A DNA stretch of 64,000 nt from Pseudoalteromonas aurantia (lineage in GTDB: Bacteria; Pseudomonadota; Gammaproteobacteria; Enterobacterales; Alteromonadaceae). The notes under the pieces were generated by a model. It saw only the letters and a program-made list of their open reading frames with translations. It had not been told where the DNA came from and ran no database searches. The translations under genes were made by a program, and so were the position numbers. How positions within the stretch are numbered: position 1 is the first letter of the stretch; every line of letters begins with the position of its first letter. The stretch covers positions 35,932 to 99,931 of the forward strand of contig NZ_PNBY01000012.1 in NCBI RefSeq assembly GCF_005886875.1, in the 5' to 3' direction. Positions 31,463 to 40,960 of this stretch are shown piece after piece.

Positions 31463-32455
31463 ATGGGAGTTGATTTGGAAATAGAAGTTACTTTTCAATC
31501 GGATAAATTATTACTATCTGGTACGTTGATTGTGCCTGAAAATGACATCCCACCACCATGTGTGATCCTGATTCATGGTAGTGGAGCGCAAGATCGAGAT
31601 GGTAATATTTCAGGTTTTAATACGCAAATTTTCAAATACATAGCTGAAGATTTAGCTCAAAGGGGAATTGCTTCATTTCGTTATGACAAAAGAGGATGTG
31701 GACAAAGTAAAGGGAATTTTAAAATCGCTGGGTTGTCTGAGATGGTTGATGATGCATGTGCTGCGGTTGATTTTATAAACAATCAAATAAGTCAAATCGA
31801 TCCCAATAAAATCTATGTGCTTGGCCATAGTGAAGGGGCTGTATTAGCACCAGAGATAGCCGCGAGGAGAAAACAGCTTGCCGGTATTGTCATGTTATGT
31901 GCAAGTTTAAGAAGCTTTGAAGAAGATGGTATTAAAAACGCTGAAGTACTGAATCGAGACTTAGATAACATGTCGGGGTTAAAAGGGAAATTGGCGCGAT
32001 TTTTCTTTTATACTCATGATCCATTAAAGACGATGACAACGCTTAGGAAAAAAGTCGAAAAAACCAATGCTAAGAGAATGTGGGTTTCTTTCACACGAGT
32101 GAGCACTAAGTTTTATAGAGAAACGTTTAATTACGATGTTAAATCTTTTTTAAAAGACAATAGGCACCCTATATTGGCGATTGGGGGACAAAAAGATTTC
32201 CAATGTCACCCAGATGATACACTTTTAATTTTAGACTTGTCATCAAGTCCAACAGAAGCTTATGTTATAGAAGGGATGGATCATACTCTCAGGTATCAAC
32301 ATGAAGCGCCTTCAATATTGAGTTATGCTGCTTCATGCAGTGCCCCAATACTTAAAGAGGTTCATGATAGAATCTATATATGGCTGAGTGATCAGGAAAC
32401 CAATAAGTTAAGTCGTACAGAACCAGCAACTAGCTCCATATATATGTTGTCATAG
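31463..32455 (+). CDS. Alpha/beta hydrolase
   Basis: A 330-residue serine hydrolase without signal peptide. Visible elements: oxyanion-hole region LIHGSGAQDRDG (about residue 35), SFRYDKRGCGQSKG, nucleophile elbow VLGHSEGAVLAPEIA (Ser about residue 122), the acid in LAIGGQKDFQ (about 240), and the His in VIEGMDHTLR (about 270). It resembles the YqiA/dienelactone-like peptidase-type hydrolases often annotated as S9-like esterases. The start ATG has no strong ribosome binding site; a TTG at 31475 preceded by GGGAG is an alternative. It stands alone between decayed stretches. Substrate unknown. Confidence 0.85.
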   Translation: MGVDLEIEVTFQSDKLLLSGTLIVPENDIPPPCVILIHGSGAQDRDGNISGFNTQIFKYIAEDLAQRGIASFRYDKRGCGQSKGNFKIAGLSEMVDDACAAVDFINNQISQIDPNKIYVLGHSEGAVLAPEIAARRKQLAGIVMLCASLRSFEEDGIKNAEVLNRDLDNMSGLKGKLARFFFYTHDPLKTMTTLRKKVEKTNAKRMWVSFTRVSTKFYRETFNYDVKSFLKDNRHPILAIGGQKDFQCHPDDTLLILDLSSSPTEAYVIEGMDHTLRYQHEAPSILSYAASCSAPILKEVHDRIYIWLSDQETNKLSRTEPATSSIYMLS

Positions 32456-32536
32456 CGATTAATTGAACTTTCGGTACATTAGACTCGCAATAAACAAGTA
32501 ATTTATATCTTACAAGCGCTTACCTAGGGAATGATG

Positions 32537-32752
32537 ATGAATCGAATTAACCCTGCTAAATTACACAACAGCAAATGGACAGCGATAAGAGAGCTGAATA
32601 GAGAGAAACACTTTTTGATAACAGAGATTGAATTTGAGGAAGAGGGTAAAGTGCTTTCATGTACGTTAGAGTCGGTATTATCTAAAAAAGAATACCTAAT
32701 TGACTGGGTTGAGTTAAAAAATGATGCTAAATGGCTTCATGGTTGGAAATAA
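32537..32752 (+). CDS. TIGR02450 family Trp-rich small protein
   Basis: A 71-residue protein matching the TIGR02450 tryptophan-rich family (MNRINPAKLHNSKWTA, HFLITEIEF, KKEYLIDWVELKNDAKWLHGWK). The family is widespread in marine gammaproteobacteria; function unknown. Three ATG codons follow each other (32531, 32534, 32537). The third is preferred because TAGGGA at 32525-32530 is then at a normal distance and family members begin MNRINP. Confidence 0.85.
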   Translation: MNRINPAKLHNSKWTAIRELNREKHFLITEIEFEEEGKVLSCTLESVLSKKEYLIDWVELKNDAKWLHGWK

Positions 32753-32820
32753 TACAGAGAGTTAAGCCAGACTCAATAAGAACTTCAAACCGATAGTTTA
32801 TGTGCGATGCAATGGTATAT

Positions 32821-32846
32821 AAAAAGGCTGTATAAACAGCCTTTTT
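32821..32846. terminator. Bidirectional terminator between convergent genes
   Basis: AAAAAGGCTGT-ATAA-ACAGCCTTTTT: perfect 11-bp arms with A- and T-tracts on both sides. It lies between the Trp-rich protein gene and the LysE gene, which are convergent. Confidence 0.85.
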
Positions 32847-32875
32847 ATTGTTTATTTTTATGAAACTATAAATAG

Positions 32876-33499
32876 CTATATTTTAGATGATGCGAGCTTT
32901 GCACCAAAAGCGATAAACACCGAACCTGAAACGTAATGCAATATTTTTGCATATCTTACGTTTGTCAAAAGTGCTCGAATAGCTTGTGCCATAATGATAA
33001 TCATACAAAACCAAGTGGATACTACCAAAGCTTGAGTTACCCCTAATATTAAGCTGTCTGAAATTGCGGAATCTTGCCTAACAAACTGCGGAAAGATTGA
33101 GAGGTAAAATAAAACGATTTTAGGGTTAAGCATGTTGGTTAAAAGCCCTTTTAAAAAGCTGTCTTTAAAACTCGATTGATTTCGTTTTTCCGGTAGTGAT
33201 AGGGCCGTTAAATTCCTTGCAGATTTTATGTGTGTATAGCCGAGCCATAACAGATAAAGCACGCCCAACCACTTCAGCAGTGTAAAAGCTAAAGCGGATT
33301 GTGCAATGATTAAGCTTAAACCTAGGGCAGATATAAAGGCGTGAAATATAAACCCAAGTGCAACGCCAGCGATGTTGGCAATAGCCATAGACTTCTTATC
33401 AGAAAGGGCAGTAAAGAGCACCAATAGTGCGTTTGGGCCAGGAATTACGGCGATCACAAATACGATGGCAGTAAAAGCCAATATCGATTCAATGTTCAT
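32876..33499 (-). CDS. LysE/RhtB-family amino-acid exporter
   Basis: A 207-residue inner-membrane protein with about six hydrophobic helices. The family signature VIPGPNALLVLFTALS (about residues 18-34) is followed by GVALGFIFHAFISALGLS and the conserved LLTNMLNPKIVLFYLSIFPQF near residue 120. LysE/RhtB proteins export amino acids such as lysine, homoserine or threonine. Substrate cannot be assigned. Single gene, convergent with the Trp-rich gene. Confidence 0.9.
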   Translation of the reverse strand: MNIESILAFTAIVFVIAVIPGPNALLVLFTALSDKKSMAIANIAGVALGFIFHAFISALGLSLIIAQSALAFTLLKWLGVLYLLWLGYTHIKSARNLTALSLPEKRNQSSFKDSFLKGLLTNMLNPKIVLFYLSIFPQFVRQDSAISDSLILGVTQALVVSTWFCMIIIMAQAIRALLTNVRYAKILHYVSGSVFIAFGAKLASSKI

Positions 33500-34390
33500 A
33501 ATTGTTCCATTTTTTTCAAGCGCAATGAGGCGCTATTTACAACTAAGATGTATGCGATGTGCTATTTAGTATATGAAATAGCGAGGGATCAGAATTTTGG
33601 CGGGCAACGATTACAACATGAAACAAAACACATAACTTAATTCCTCAAAGAAACGTAGGCTATCAAAATAACAGTGCTACTGAACAGTTGCAATAAAAAG
33701 CACAATATGAACCTAAAAAACACAAAATACCATTTATCTATATTGCTCAAAGTAAAGCCGTAGAATCGGTTGCCCTTTAATGATAATCGGCGAGCAAGTT
33801 GGGTATGTTTATTGAATAGGTGCGAATCATTATGAGTGGTTTGCCTATTACGTTTAATGTGGCGTGAATGCGTCATTTTCTGAACTGTATCTAAATTTTG
33901 TTTGATAAAAGTGACACAATCAACTCAATAAGACTCGGCTTTTATTTAATAGAGTATGGTCTTGTTGTTTTTGATAAATAGTAGTGAGTTATTAATATAT
34001 ATCAATTTATCATTGGGTGTAGTCGTATTCTGAACCTACCAAGTGCAGTGTGTAGAACTGAATCCTTTCTGAGAACTTATTAGAAAGCGATTGGTAATGG
34101 ATTTACCTCTTATATCAACTCGCCTAACAATTTTAGGCTAAGTACTGGCTAACCTATCACTTAAATTGGCTGTACAGTGAAGTGGCATTTTCGCCAGTTC
34201 ATGTAAAAGGGATAAAAAGACCCAAAGGAAGCAGGGCTCAACACATTGGCTATTTTTGCTCTTTGAGGTTAAGTTGGCCTGCATTTACTTGGTCATATAT
34301 GAGTACCCATTTTAAAATTAATTTAGACCCGAGCGTTGATGATTTTATGTCGATTATCCATGTTTTATGTTTGTTTAATATTAGGTGCAA
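33500..34390. other. Long gap without a convincing gene
   Basis: About 890 bp, AT-rich. A minus-strand frame at 33637-33876 encodes 79 residues, basic at first and with one hydrophobic segment (FRFILCFLLQLFSSTVILIAYV). It has no good ribosome binding site and no family I know, so I leave it uncalled. A plus-strand frame at 34182-34394 is also unconvincing. The gap separates the LysE gene from an AbiGi-like gene. Confidence 0.4.
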
Positions 34391-35122
34391 ATGAAGTTAC
34401 GTAAATATATATGCAATGAGCTAGTTCATTGGACAGGAAGAGGTCAAGATGACGAGAGTGCGGTTAAAGCATTAACATCGATATGTGAGGATCAAATTCT
34501 TCGCCTGAGTTATTGTCCCAATTATGTGCATGATGATTATAAACCCGAAGAAGCGATGGTTTGCTTTACGGATATTCCTCTAAAGTATGCAAGAGAACAC
34601 TGCTCAAAATTTGGAAAATTTGGGATTGGGTTCAATAAGAACAAAATGATTCAATACGGAGCAAACCCAGCATTATATACAACTGGGCAGCATTTCGATC
34701 GTATCAAGAAGCTTGGCGAATTGTTGGCTAGAATGGAAGACTTAGAAAAAGATAGAGAATGGAAAGAAGATCTAGAGCCATATTCATTCACAGAAGATGA
34801 AACATTAGCTTTTCAAGAAGTAACAGATTTACTTCAAGAGTACTCATATAAAAATAAAGATCAGTCAGACTATGTAACCTATTATCAGCGTGAGTGGAGA
34901 CTTACCTTTAGATCTTTACCTTTCGCTGGAGGTTCAAAGCCGCATGAGGCTGGAATGAGTTGCTTTTACGTCAGAGATAATAAACGTTACAGCATATTCA
35001 AATTCAACAATGAAGACGTTGAATTTATAGTCGTCCCCGTTCGGTATTGGCTATGTGGATGGAAGTTGGCCAAACAGATGAAATGCAAATTAAAAATATA
35101 TGAGATGTCTGTGCTTATTTAA
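34391..35122 (+). CDS. AbiGi-like abortive-infection family protein
   Basis: A 243-residue soluble protein. Features like those of AbiGi (the putative antitoxin of the lactococcal abortive-infection system AbiG) are ELVHWTGRG near the N-terminus, MVCFTDIPLKYAREHCSKFG (about residues 57-76), FGIGFNKNKMIQYGANPALY, a charged helical middle (about 110-160), YYQREWRLTFR and the C-terminal FIVVPVRYW. The ATG at 34391 is used; an in-frame GTG lies at 34385. No AbiGii-like nucleotidyltransferase partner is adjacent on either side, so it is an orphan, a different defence module, or the remains of one. Flanking gaps are rich in decayed DNA. The family call is from motif memory. Confidence 0.6.
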   Translation: MKLRKYICNELVHWTGRGQDDESAVKALTSICEDQILRLSYCPNYVHDDYKPEEAMVCFTDIPLKYAREHCSKFGKFGIGFNKNKMIQYGANPALYTTGQHFDRIKKLGELLARMEDLEKDREWKEDLEPYSFTEDETLAFQEVTDLLQEYSYKNKDQSDYVTYYQREWRLTFRSLPFAGGSKPHEAGMSCFYVRDNKRYSIFKFNNEDVEFIVVPVRYWLCGWKLAKQMKCKLKIYEMSVLI

Positions 35123-35513
35123 AGTAATGCACTTACTCTGTTATGTAGAGCTCTATGTATACTTTGTTTGTAAGATTGCTGTAATTAAACTGATTTTAAT
35201 AACTTATTTATACCTTTATACGTAAAAGGCATCAGAGCTTTAAACGGTAAAATTTTATCCATGGGTTCATAACGCTTATTATTGAGCGTGAATATCATCA
35301 ATGGACGACGGAGCGGATTGTTATTGATACAGCCGGTAAAAATATAGCGCAAAGTAGAGATGAGTTAATGCATGCACTGGGTTTGTTGAGGCAAACAAAG
35401 TTCTAACAAACGGTTAAATCATGACATAGAACAGTTGTTTGTATAGTGACTTGAGAATACGTTCTATCAAGACGTGATATTCTAAAGCAAGGTTTTTTTA
35501 TTGGCTCTATTTG
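35123..35513. other. Gap with a possible minus-strand gene remnant
   Basis: No intact gene. On the minus strand a frame of about 59 codons ends at 35185-35187 (it includes LMIFTLNNKRYEPMDKIL and ends KGINKLLKSV). It looks like the C-terminus of a protein but has no recognisable family. A plus-strand frame (35251-35406) overlaps it. Both may be chance. Confidence 0.3.
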
Positions 35514-36377
35514 TCAATTTGAAGTACGCCATTTAGAGGGCGATATGCCCACCCAACGGCGAAATGCCGCAGAAAATTTAGCTGGATTACTATAGCCTAC
35601 ATTTAAAGCAATATCAGTGACGGAATAGTCTTGTTTCAACATGTCTTTAGCCCGTTCTATACGTCTTCTAGTTAGGTACATGAAAGGCGTGTAGCCAGTT
35701 TCTTTCTTGAAGAAACGTGTGAGCGTTTGTTCGCTGACACCGATGATACCAGCAAGTTCGGTGACCCTTAGATCTTTATCAAGCCGTTCTTCTATAATAG
35801 AAAATAAGTGTTTAAACTTCTGTTCGGGTAGGTTTATTAGGCTACTCTTAGCAACTTGGCAATGTTTCTTAAGTCGATTTAAAATTAGTGATAAGCCATG
35901 TTCAAAAAACATGGTTGCAGCGCCATGGGCTTCGGCATCTTTTAATAACGCGATCATCACGGAAGAAATCAATTCGTCGTCTATGAGTTGGGTTGTGGCA
36001 GGCGACAGATCAGATAAATCAAAAGGAGTGCTATGACAAAACGGTAAATCTTCGGGTTTAAACGCTATCATAAGTAGCTCCATACTCGGTGTAAAACCTT
36101 TAGCACTCATAGTTGGAAGAGCAAAGCCAACTCGACCGGGACGCCAAACATCATCCAGCACCAAGCCATCGTATTCTTTTCTTGTCCTTCCTCCTCCAGA
36201 GGTACATAGCACCAAAGCCGCATAATTAGGCTCTTTTCCTTCCCCTTTGAAAGGTTGAGCCTGTGTATGAGCAACGATGACGGAACCAGATGAACTCGAA
36301 GTTAAAAATTCTGAATCAGTTTTTAATTCAGGCCAGCGCTGATAAAGCTCGTTACGATGTGATTTCCAAATATCCAT
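35514..36377 (-). CDS. AraC-family regulator of the iron-uptake module
   Basis: A 287-residue protein with an N-terminal cupin-like effector region and a C-terminal AraC/XylS DNA-binding domain (about residues 185-285). The latter shows two helix-turn-helix units (VTELAGIIGVSEQTLTRFFKK and SVTDIALNVGYSNPAKFSAAF) and ends in the usual FRRWVGISPSKWR. It is divergent from a TonB-receptor operon with a 211-bp spacer. AraC regulators of this position typically activate siderophore receptors when the chelate is present (PchR-like), so control of the 36.6-41 kb genes is likely. Confidence 0.87.
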   Translation of the reverse strand: MDIWKSHRNELYQRWPELKTDSEFLTSSSSGSVIVAHTQAQPFKGEGKEPNYAALVLCTSGGGRTRKEYDGLVLDDVWRPGRVGFALPTMSAKGFTPSMELLMIAFKPEDLPFCHSTPFDLSDLSPATTQLIDDELISSVMIALLKDAEAHGAATMFFEHGLSLILNRLKKHCQVAKSSLINLPEQKFKHLFSIIEERLDKDLRVTELAGIIGVSEQTLTRFFKKETGYTPFMYLTRRRIERAKDMLKQDYSVTDIALNVGYSNPAKFSAAFRRWVGISPSKWRTSN

Positions 36378-36440
36378 AAATGTGTCGTTTTTGGGTGGTT
36401 GGGTTGACTGTTTTGGAGTAGTGCGTTCCTTCGAATAGTT

Positions 36441-36466
36441 TAATATTAATAAGAATTATAATCAAT
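36441..36466. promoter_or_regulatory. Candidate Fur-box-like site
   Basis: The AT-rich stretch at 36441-36466 contains ATTAATAAGAATTATAATC, a partial match to the Fur consensus (AATGATAATNATTATCATT). It lies between the AraC regulator and the TonB-receptor gene, where iron control would be expected. The match is imperfect. Confidence 0.35.
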
Positions 36467-36588
36467 CAAATAACAGCTGTGTAGTTAGCTGATGATGTTA
36501 CGCCACTGATAGCATGAGTTACGCTCAATATGACGTTGGTCGCCACTGCATTTAAGATATCAATCACTGTACTAATTAAGAGGTATAA

Positions 36589-38649
36589 ATGAACACCAAC
36601 CGCTTTAAACGAAATGCGATTACTTTAGCACTGATCACCACACCAATTGTTTCTCATGCTTTTGAAGATAATATTGGTCAGGCGGATAAGTCACTTGAAG
36701 TAATCACTGTTGTTGGCGAAAAAGTGGAGCGAACTCTAAAAGAAACGTTGTCTTCAACATCCGTGATTACCGATGAAGAGCTTAAAAGTGGTCAATTTCT
36801 AGCTTTGGGAGATGCGTTAGATGATATTCCCAATGTGGTGGTTTTATCGGGCGCAGTGCCTGATATTCGCGGGGTGACAGGTAATGGTTCAGCGACAGGA
36901 TTCAGCTCATTCACAGGGGGTGCTCGAGCCAGAGTATCGACCTTAGTAGATGGCGTAGAGCAACCCTTTGTCGCCGATCGCACCGGTGATACAGGCCTTT
37001 GGGATATAGAACAGATCGAAGTATTTCGTGGTCCTCAGTCCACTAATAATGGTCGTAATAGCATTGGTGGTGCTGTCTATGTAAAAACCAAGGATGCTAG
37101 CTTTGATTTTGGTGGCGCAGCGCGACTAGGTTATCGTAACCAAGCAAATTATACAGATGCGGCAATTTCAATCACGGGTGGGCTAATAGAAGATACGCTT
37201 GCAGCCAGGGTGAGTGCTCAATTGATTGATGGTGACACGAATAGTAACATAGTTGAGCATGAGGCGAATTCAAGCCGTTATGATTTTAATGAAGTAAAGG
37301 TTAAAAACGTTCGTACCAAGTTTTTATTACAACCAACCCAGAAAGAAGACTTTCAGGTTAGGCTGAATTACTCACATAATAGTGAGAAGGGCAATGTAGG
37401 TCGAAAATACTTCGCAGTGGATGATCCTTGGCAGTTTATTTCTATTTTTCCTCGCTATATTACAACCGAATCAGACACACTCTCTTTAAGTGCTGATTAT
37501 CAAATTTCAGATGCTTATTCAGTTGATGTCATGCTTTCCACACAAGACTATGATTGGAGTATGGACACATACGAACCGGTTGCAGCATTAGAGCAATATG
37601 TAGAGATGTTTAACGGTGCTGAAAGCTTTGATACTAGGTTTAACTTTGACCTTGCGGCTAATGAATTGAAAGGTTTTGTTGGTCTTCAACTTGAACAAAG
37701 GGAACAGAGATTTGTATCTGTTGGCGGCTTCCCATATAAAGGCTTCGACGACAGTGAGTATCGTGCCATCTATGGTGAAATTGATATTGCTTTATCTGAG
37801 AAAGTACACCTGATCACAGGTGGTCGGTACCAAACAGAATCCCAAAAGCGTAATTTCATTGCCAACTTCTTCAATAAAGCAGTAGACGAACTACTTGATA
37901 AAGACTACAGTATTTTGCTCCCTAAGTTAGCGATTAGATATGATATGTCTGACGATACATCTATGTTTGTTAGCGCAAGAAAGGGCTATAACGCTGGTGG
38001 TGGTGCTTTGCAGTTTACGACGCTTGAGTACTATTACTACGATGAAGAAACAGTAAATACCTTTGAGTATGGAATTCGCAGTAGCTTTGACAAAGGGAAT
38101 ACAAATGTAAGCGCGAACATTTTTTATAATGACTTTAGCGGTTATCAAGGTACAGATTCTACAATGAAAATTACCAATATTGATGCAGCTGTAACCCAAG
38201 GTCTCGAACTCGAGTTTAATACCATGTTATCGCAAACGGTCCAGTTAAATGGTGGGCTTGGGTTACTGAAGTCTAAAATAAAAAAAGCGGGTGAAACATT
38301 CACTTCAATTATTTGTAATGAACTTAACTCAACACCAGGGATCAGCGCTAATTTAGGAGTTAAATATTGGCTAAAAGATGCGTTTACAGTGTCAGCATCG
38401 GCCAATTATGTTGATGAATATTATGGTGACGTTGCGAATACCAAAGGAAGGGTAGCTGGTGGATACACAGTTGCGCGGGTTGTGCTCGACTACAACATTC
38501 AAGACTTTACTATTAGTGCTTTTATAAATAACGCTTTTAACGAAAAAGAAGCAATATTAAATGAGCCTGCAGGGAGCTTTCATCCTGATGGCTACACGGC
38601 CATTGTGGAGCCTCGAAGTGTAGGTGCGAGCATGACCTATCGTTTTTAA
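36589..38649 (+). CDS. TonB-dependent siderophore-type receptor
   Basis: A 686-residue outer-membrane receptor with a signal peptide (cleavage near IVSHA/FED, residue 24). The plug domain (about 38-160) has ITVVGEKVERTLKET (TonB-box region), VVVLSGAVPDIRGVTGNG and WDIEQIEVFRGPQSTNNGRNSIGGAVYV. The barrel ends SVGASMTYRF with terminal Phe. AAGAGG precedes the ATG. Size and plug resemble iron-chelate receptors such as FyuA-type proteins. The neighbouring AraC regulator, small membrane proteins and PepSY protein support a role in siderophore uptake. Confidence 0.9.
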   Translation: MNTNRFKRNAITLALITTPIVSHAFEDNIGQADKSLEVITVVGEKVERTLKETLSSTSVITDEELKSGQFLALGDALDDIPNVVVLSGAVPDIRGVTGNGSATGFSSFTGGARARVSTLVDGVEQPFVADRTGDTGLWDIEQIEVFRGPQSTNNGRNSIGGAVYVKTKDASFDFGGAARLGYRNQANYTDAAISITGGLIEDTLAARVSAQLIDGDTNSNIVEHEANSSRYDFNEVKVKNVRTKFLLQPTQKEDFQVRLNYSHNSEKGNVGRKYFAVDDPWQFISIFPRYITTESDTLSLSADYQISDAYSVDVMLSTQDYDWSMDTYEPVAALEQYVEMFNGAESFDTRFNFDLAANELKGFVGLQLEQREQRFVSVGGFPYKGFDDSEYRAIYGEIDIALSEKVHLITGGRYQTESQKRNFIANFFNKAVDELLDKDYSILLPKLAIRYDMSDDTSMFVSARKGYNAGGGALQFTTLEYYYYDEETVNTFEYGIRSSFDKGNTNVSANIFYNDFSGYQGTDSTMKITNIDAAVTQGLELEFNTMLSQTVQLNGGLGLLKSKIKKAGETFTSIICNELNSTPGISANLGVKYWLKDAFTVSASANYVDEYYGDVANTKGRVAGGYTVARVVLDYNIQDFTISAFINNAFNEKEAILNEPAGSFHPDGYTAIVEPRSVGASMTYRF

Positions 38650-38824
38650 TTACAAAACAGGGCTATATCTATAGGTTGAAAAAGACACAATTATAGTCCG
38701 CATCTTGTAGTTATAGCATTGCTATGGTGGCAATAAGTTTACTGAGATACGATTTCCAGTATTTACACTCCTCAAGTTCTTATTGTCATCGTTTCCTTAA
38801 GATTAAAGGTCATGTGATTTATAT

Positions 38825-39088
38825 ATGTTACTTACAGTTTCTGTGTGCTTAATCATGTCTTCAATATTATTACTTTACGCTATCAATAGACATCAAGTTT
38901 TATTGTCAAAACCCCTACCAAAAATATGGCGGTATTTAAGCTATGTAATGATTACGTTGGCTTTGATTGTTTTGCAATACATTTTTACGGTCAGTACCAG
39001 TATTTTTCTAACGATCATACTGGTTATGACACTGTGTGTATTACTGCCGGTATGTTCAGTATTAATAAGAAGAATAAAAGATGACTGA
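38825..39088 (+). CDS. Small membrane protein, DUF3325-like
   Basis: An 87-residue protein with three hydrophobic helices. The opening LLLTV...LLLYAINRHQVLLSK fits the DUF3325 family, small inner-membrane proteins encoded beside siderophore receptors and PepSY proteins. Its end overlaps the next gene by eight bases. Exact function unknown; participation in iron-chelate uptake or reduction is inferred from context. Confidence 0.6.
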   Translation: MLLTVSVCLIMSSILLLYAINRHQVLLSKPLPKIWRYLSYVMITLALIVLQYIFTVSTSIFLTIILVMTLCVLLPVCSVLIRRIKDD

Positions 39089-39386
39089 AAAACGTATTCC
39101 CCCTGATTGGTGGTCGAAATCTCTTGCAGCTGTCTTATTGGGTTTATTACTCACCTATGGAATTATTGGACTATTTGCATGGTTTGGACCCGATAATTTA
39201 AACCAAACTTTATCAAGCGAAAGAACGTTATGGCGAACACAATTTAATATGTGGATGCTGCCTCCAATTTGGCTACTGATCATCTCTTTCAGTTTTATGT
39301 TTCAAACGGGTCTACGTGCCTGGGTAAGTTTAGGTACAGTCAACCTCATTATTTATTCAATACTAATGATACATTGGGTGCTTTAA
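39081..39386 (+). CDS. Small membrane protein, DUF3649-like
   Basis: A 101-residue protein with about three membrane helices (LAAVLLGLLLTYGIIGLFAWF, MLPPIWLLIISFSFMF, VNLIIYSILMIHWVL). The FQTGLRAWV segment and its position between a DUF3325-like gene and a PepSY gene match the DUF3649 family of iron-uptake-associated membrane proteins. It overlaps both neighbours (8 bp before, 1 bp after), so all three are translated together. Confidence 0.6.
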   Translation: MTEKRIPPDWWSKSLAAVLLGLLLTYGIIGLFAWFGPDNLNQTLSSERTLWRTQFNMWMLPPIWLLIISFSFMFQTGLRAWVSLGTVNLIIYSILMIHWVL

Positions 39387-40960
39387 TGAAAATTAGTTCT
39401 TATATTTTAAGACACTATCAAGCCATCCATACATGGACTGGCATCACTTCCGGTCTCTTGTTATTTATCGGCTTTTTCGCTGGTGCACTTGTTATGTTTA
39501 AGCCGGTGATCAGTGACTGGGCGACGCCACCCAGTGATAAACTGGCGCAGATTAACATAAAACAGCTTGATACACTGACTCAACAAATCTTAAGGCAATT
39601 TCCCCAAGCGCAAAAACATCTTGTGGTCAGCTTTGATGAAGATGTTTCTCCGTTAACCTGGCTTGAAAAAGGCAATGATAATGAAACTTTTATGGCGGAC
39701 ACGCAATGGCACGCATCGTTAGATCACCAAGGGCATATTGAAACATATAGGCGCGCTAATAATGAGCTTGGCTACTTATTAGATATGCTGCATCGAACCG
39801 CAGGCATTGCTGGTGAAGTAGGTCATGATCACGTTGGGGGGTATGTTCTTGGTATAGCTAGTTTTTTATATTTTATTGCTTTGGTATCGGGGGTTATTAT
39901 TTTAATGCCTACTTTAGTAAAACGTTTCTTTGCATTAAGAACTAAAGCTGGGGCCAATCGTTTTTGGCTTGATAGTCACAATTTAGTGGGGATTGCCAGT
40001 TTGCCTTTTCATATTGTGATTGCACTCACGGTGGTGGTGTTTTCATTTCATGATTTTTTATATGGCGGGTTGGCGAAGGTATACAATGATAAACCGCTTT
40101 TCGCGATGCCAACACCAAGTACAGTTGAATATCAGTTAGATGCGTTGCCTAAAATGTCTGTATTGTTAAAAACAATAGAAGAGTATGCGCCAGAACATAA
40201 AGTACATAAAATTAAATTGAGTGGGTTAGATAGTGTGACCCCATTTGCAATTGTGCTACTTAAAAATGACAGCAATATGATGGTGGGTCCTGTTGCTGAT
40301 TTTGTGTTTATGAACCCGTATACACTCAGAATTCAAACAAGCAGTATTGCAGTGGGCGATCAGGGTATATGGGGGCAACTAGTTACTGGCTTTTTTGCAC
40401 TGCATTTTGGCAGTTATGGCGGAGAGCTTGGTCGTTGGGCGTATTTTACACTGGGTATGATGGGCGCTTTTTTATTTTACTCAGGAAATTTACTGTGGCT
40501 CGAAAAACGTCGACAAAAAAATAAAGCGCAAACGCGTTCCGTTTCGGTGATGGCAAGTTTAACCGTCGGTGTGTGTTTGGGATCATTGCTTGGTGTGGCC
40601 ATGTGCTTTGCAGCCACTAAATGGTTAACCGCATTCACTGATTGTGTCAATCAATTGTACTTAACGCTATATTATGTAACGTTTTTTAGTGTATTATTTG
40701 TAAGCTTTAAAAAAGGTGCAGCTGAAGCCGCTATGTTGTTTTTACGTCTATTAGCTTGGATCTGTTTGAGTATTCCGTTTACGTCTATATTTGGGTTCTT
40801 TATGCCAAATATTGGGGTATGGCCTGCCAGTGGCTTTTCGCAAATCTGTTTAGAGTTATTATTTATCGTTTTTGCAGGTGTTTTTTATTGCGCCTATAAA
40901 GCCAATAAACGCAGGGCATACAATGGAGATAAAAACAGTGTGTGGGCAATGACTGCATAA
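39386..40960 (+). CDS. PepSY-associated TM helix protein (iron-uptake membrane protein)
   Basis: A 524-residue membrane protein. I start it at the ATG at 39386, which shares its A with the preceding TAA; an earlier in-frame start would overlap the upstream gene deeply. Family features: HYQAIHTWTGITSGLLLFIGFFAGALVMF at the first helix, LDMLHRTAGIAGEVGHD (conserved His), FWLDSHNLVGIASLPFHIVIALTVVVF (His pair), and FFALHFGSYGGELGRWAYFTLGMMGAFLFYSGNLLWLEKRR. Conserved membrane histidines suggest heme or metal binding; relatives are proposed to reduce ferric siderophores at the inner membrane. About four more helices follow at the C-terminus. Confidence 0.85.
   Translation: MKISSYILRHYQAIHTWTGITSGLLLFIGFFAGALVMFKPVISDWATPPSDKLAQINIKQLDTLTQQILRQFPQAQKHLVVSFDEDVSPLTWLEKGNDNETFMADTQWHASLDHQGHIETYRRANNELGYLLDMLHRTAGIAGEVGHDHVGGYVLGIASFLYFIALVSGVIILMPTLVKRFFALRTKAGANRFWLDSHNLVGIASLPFHIVIALTVVVFSFHDFLYGGLAKVYNDKPLFAMPTPSTVEYQLDALPKMSVLLKTIEEYAPEHKVHKIKLSGLDSVTPFAIVLLKNDSNMMVGPVADFVFMNPYTLRIQTSSIAVGDQGIWGQLVTGFFALHFGSYGGELGRWAYFTLGMMGAFLFYSGNLLWLEKRRQKNKAQTRSVSVMASLTVGVCLGSLLGVAMCFAATKWLTAFTDCVNQLYLTLYYVTFFSVLFVSFKKGAAEAAMLFLRLLAWICLSIPFTSIFGFFMPNIGVWPASGFSQICLELLFIVFAGVFYCAYKANKRRAYNGDKNSVWAMTA

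Noticed and set aside
33637..33876. 79-residue minus-strand protein with one hydrophobic segment
   Set aside because: No ribosome binding site, no family, and unremarkable composition in an AT-rich gap.
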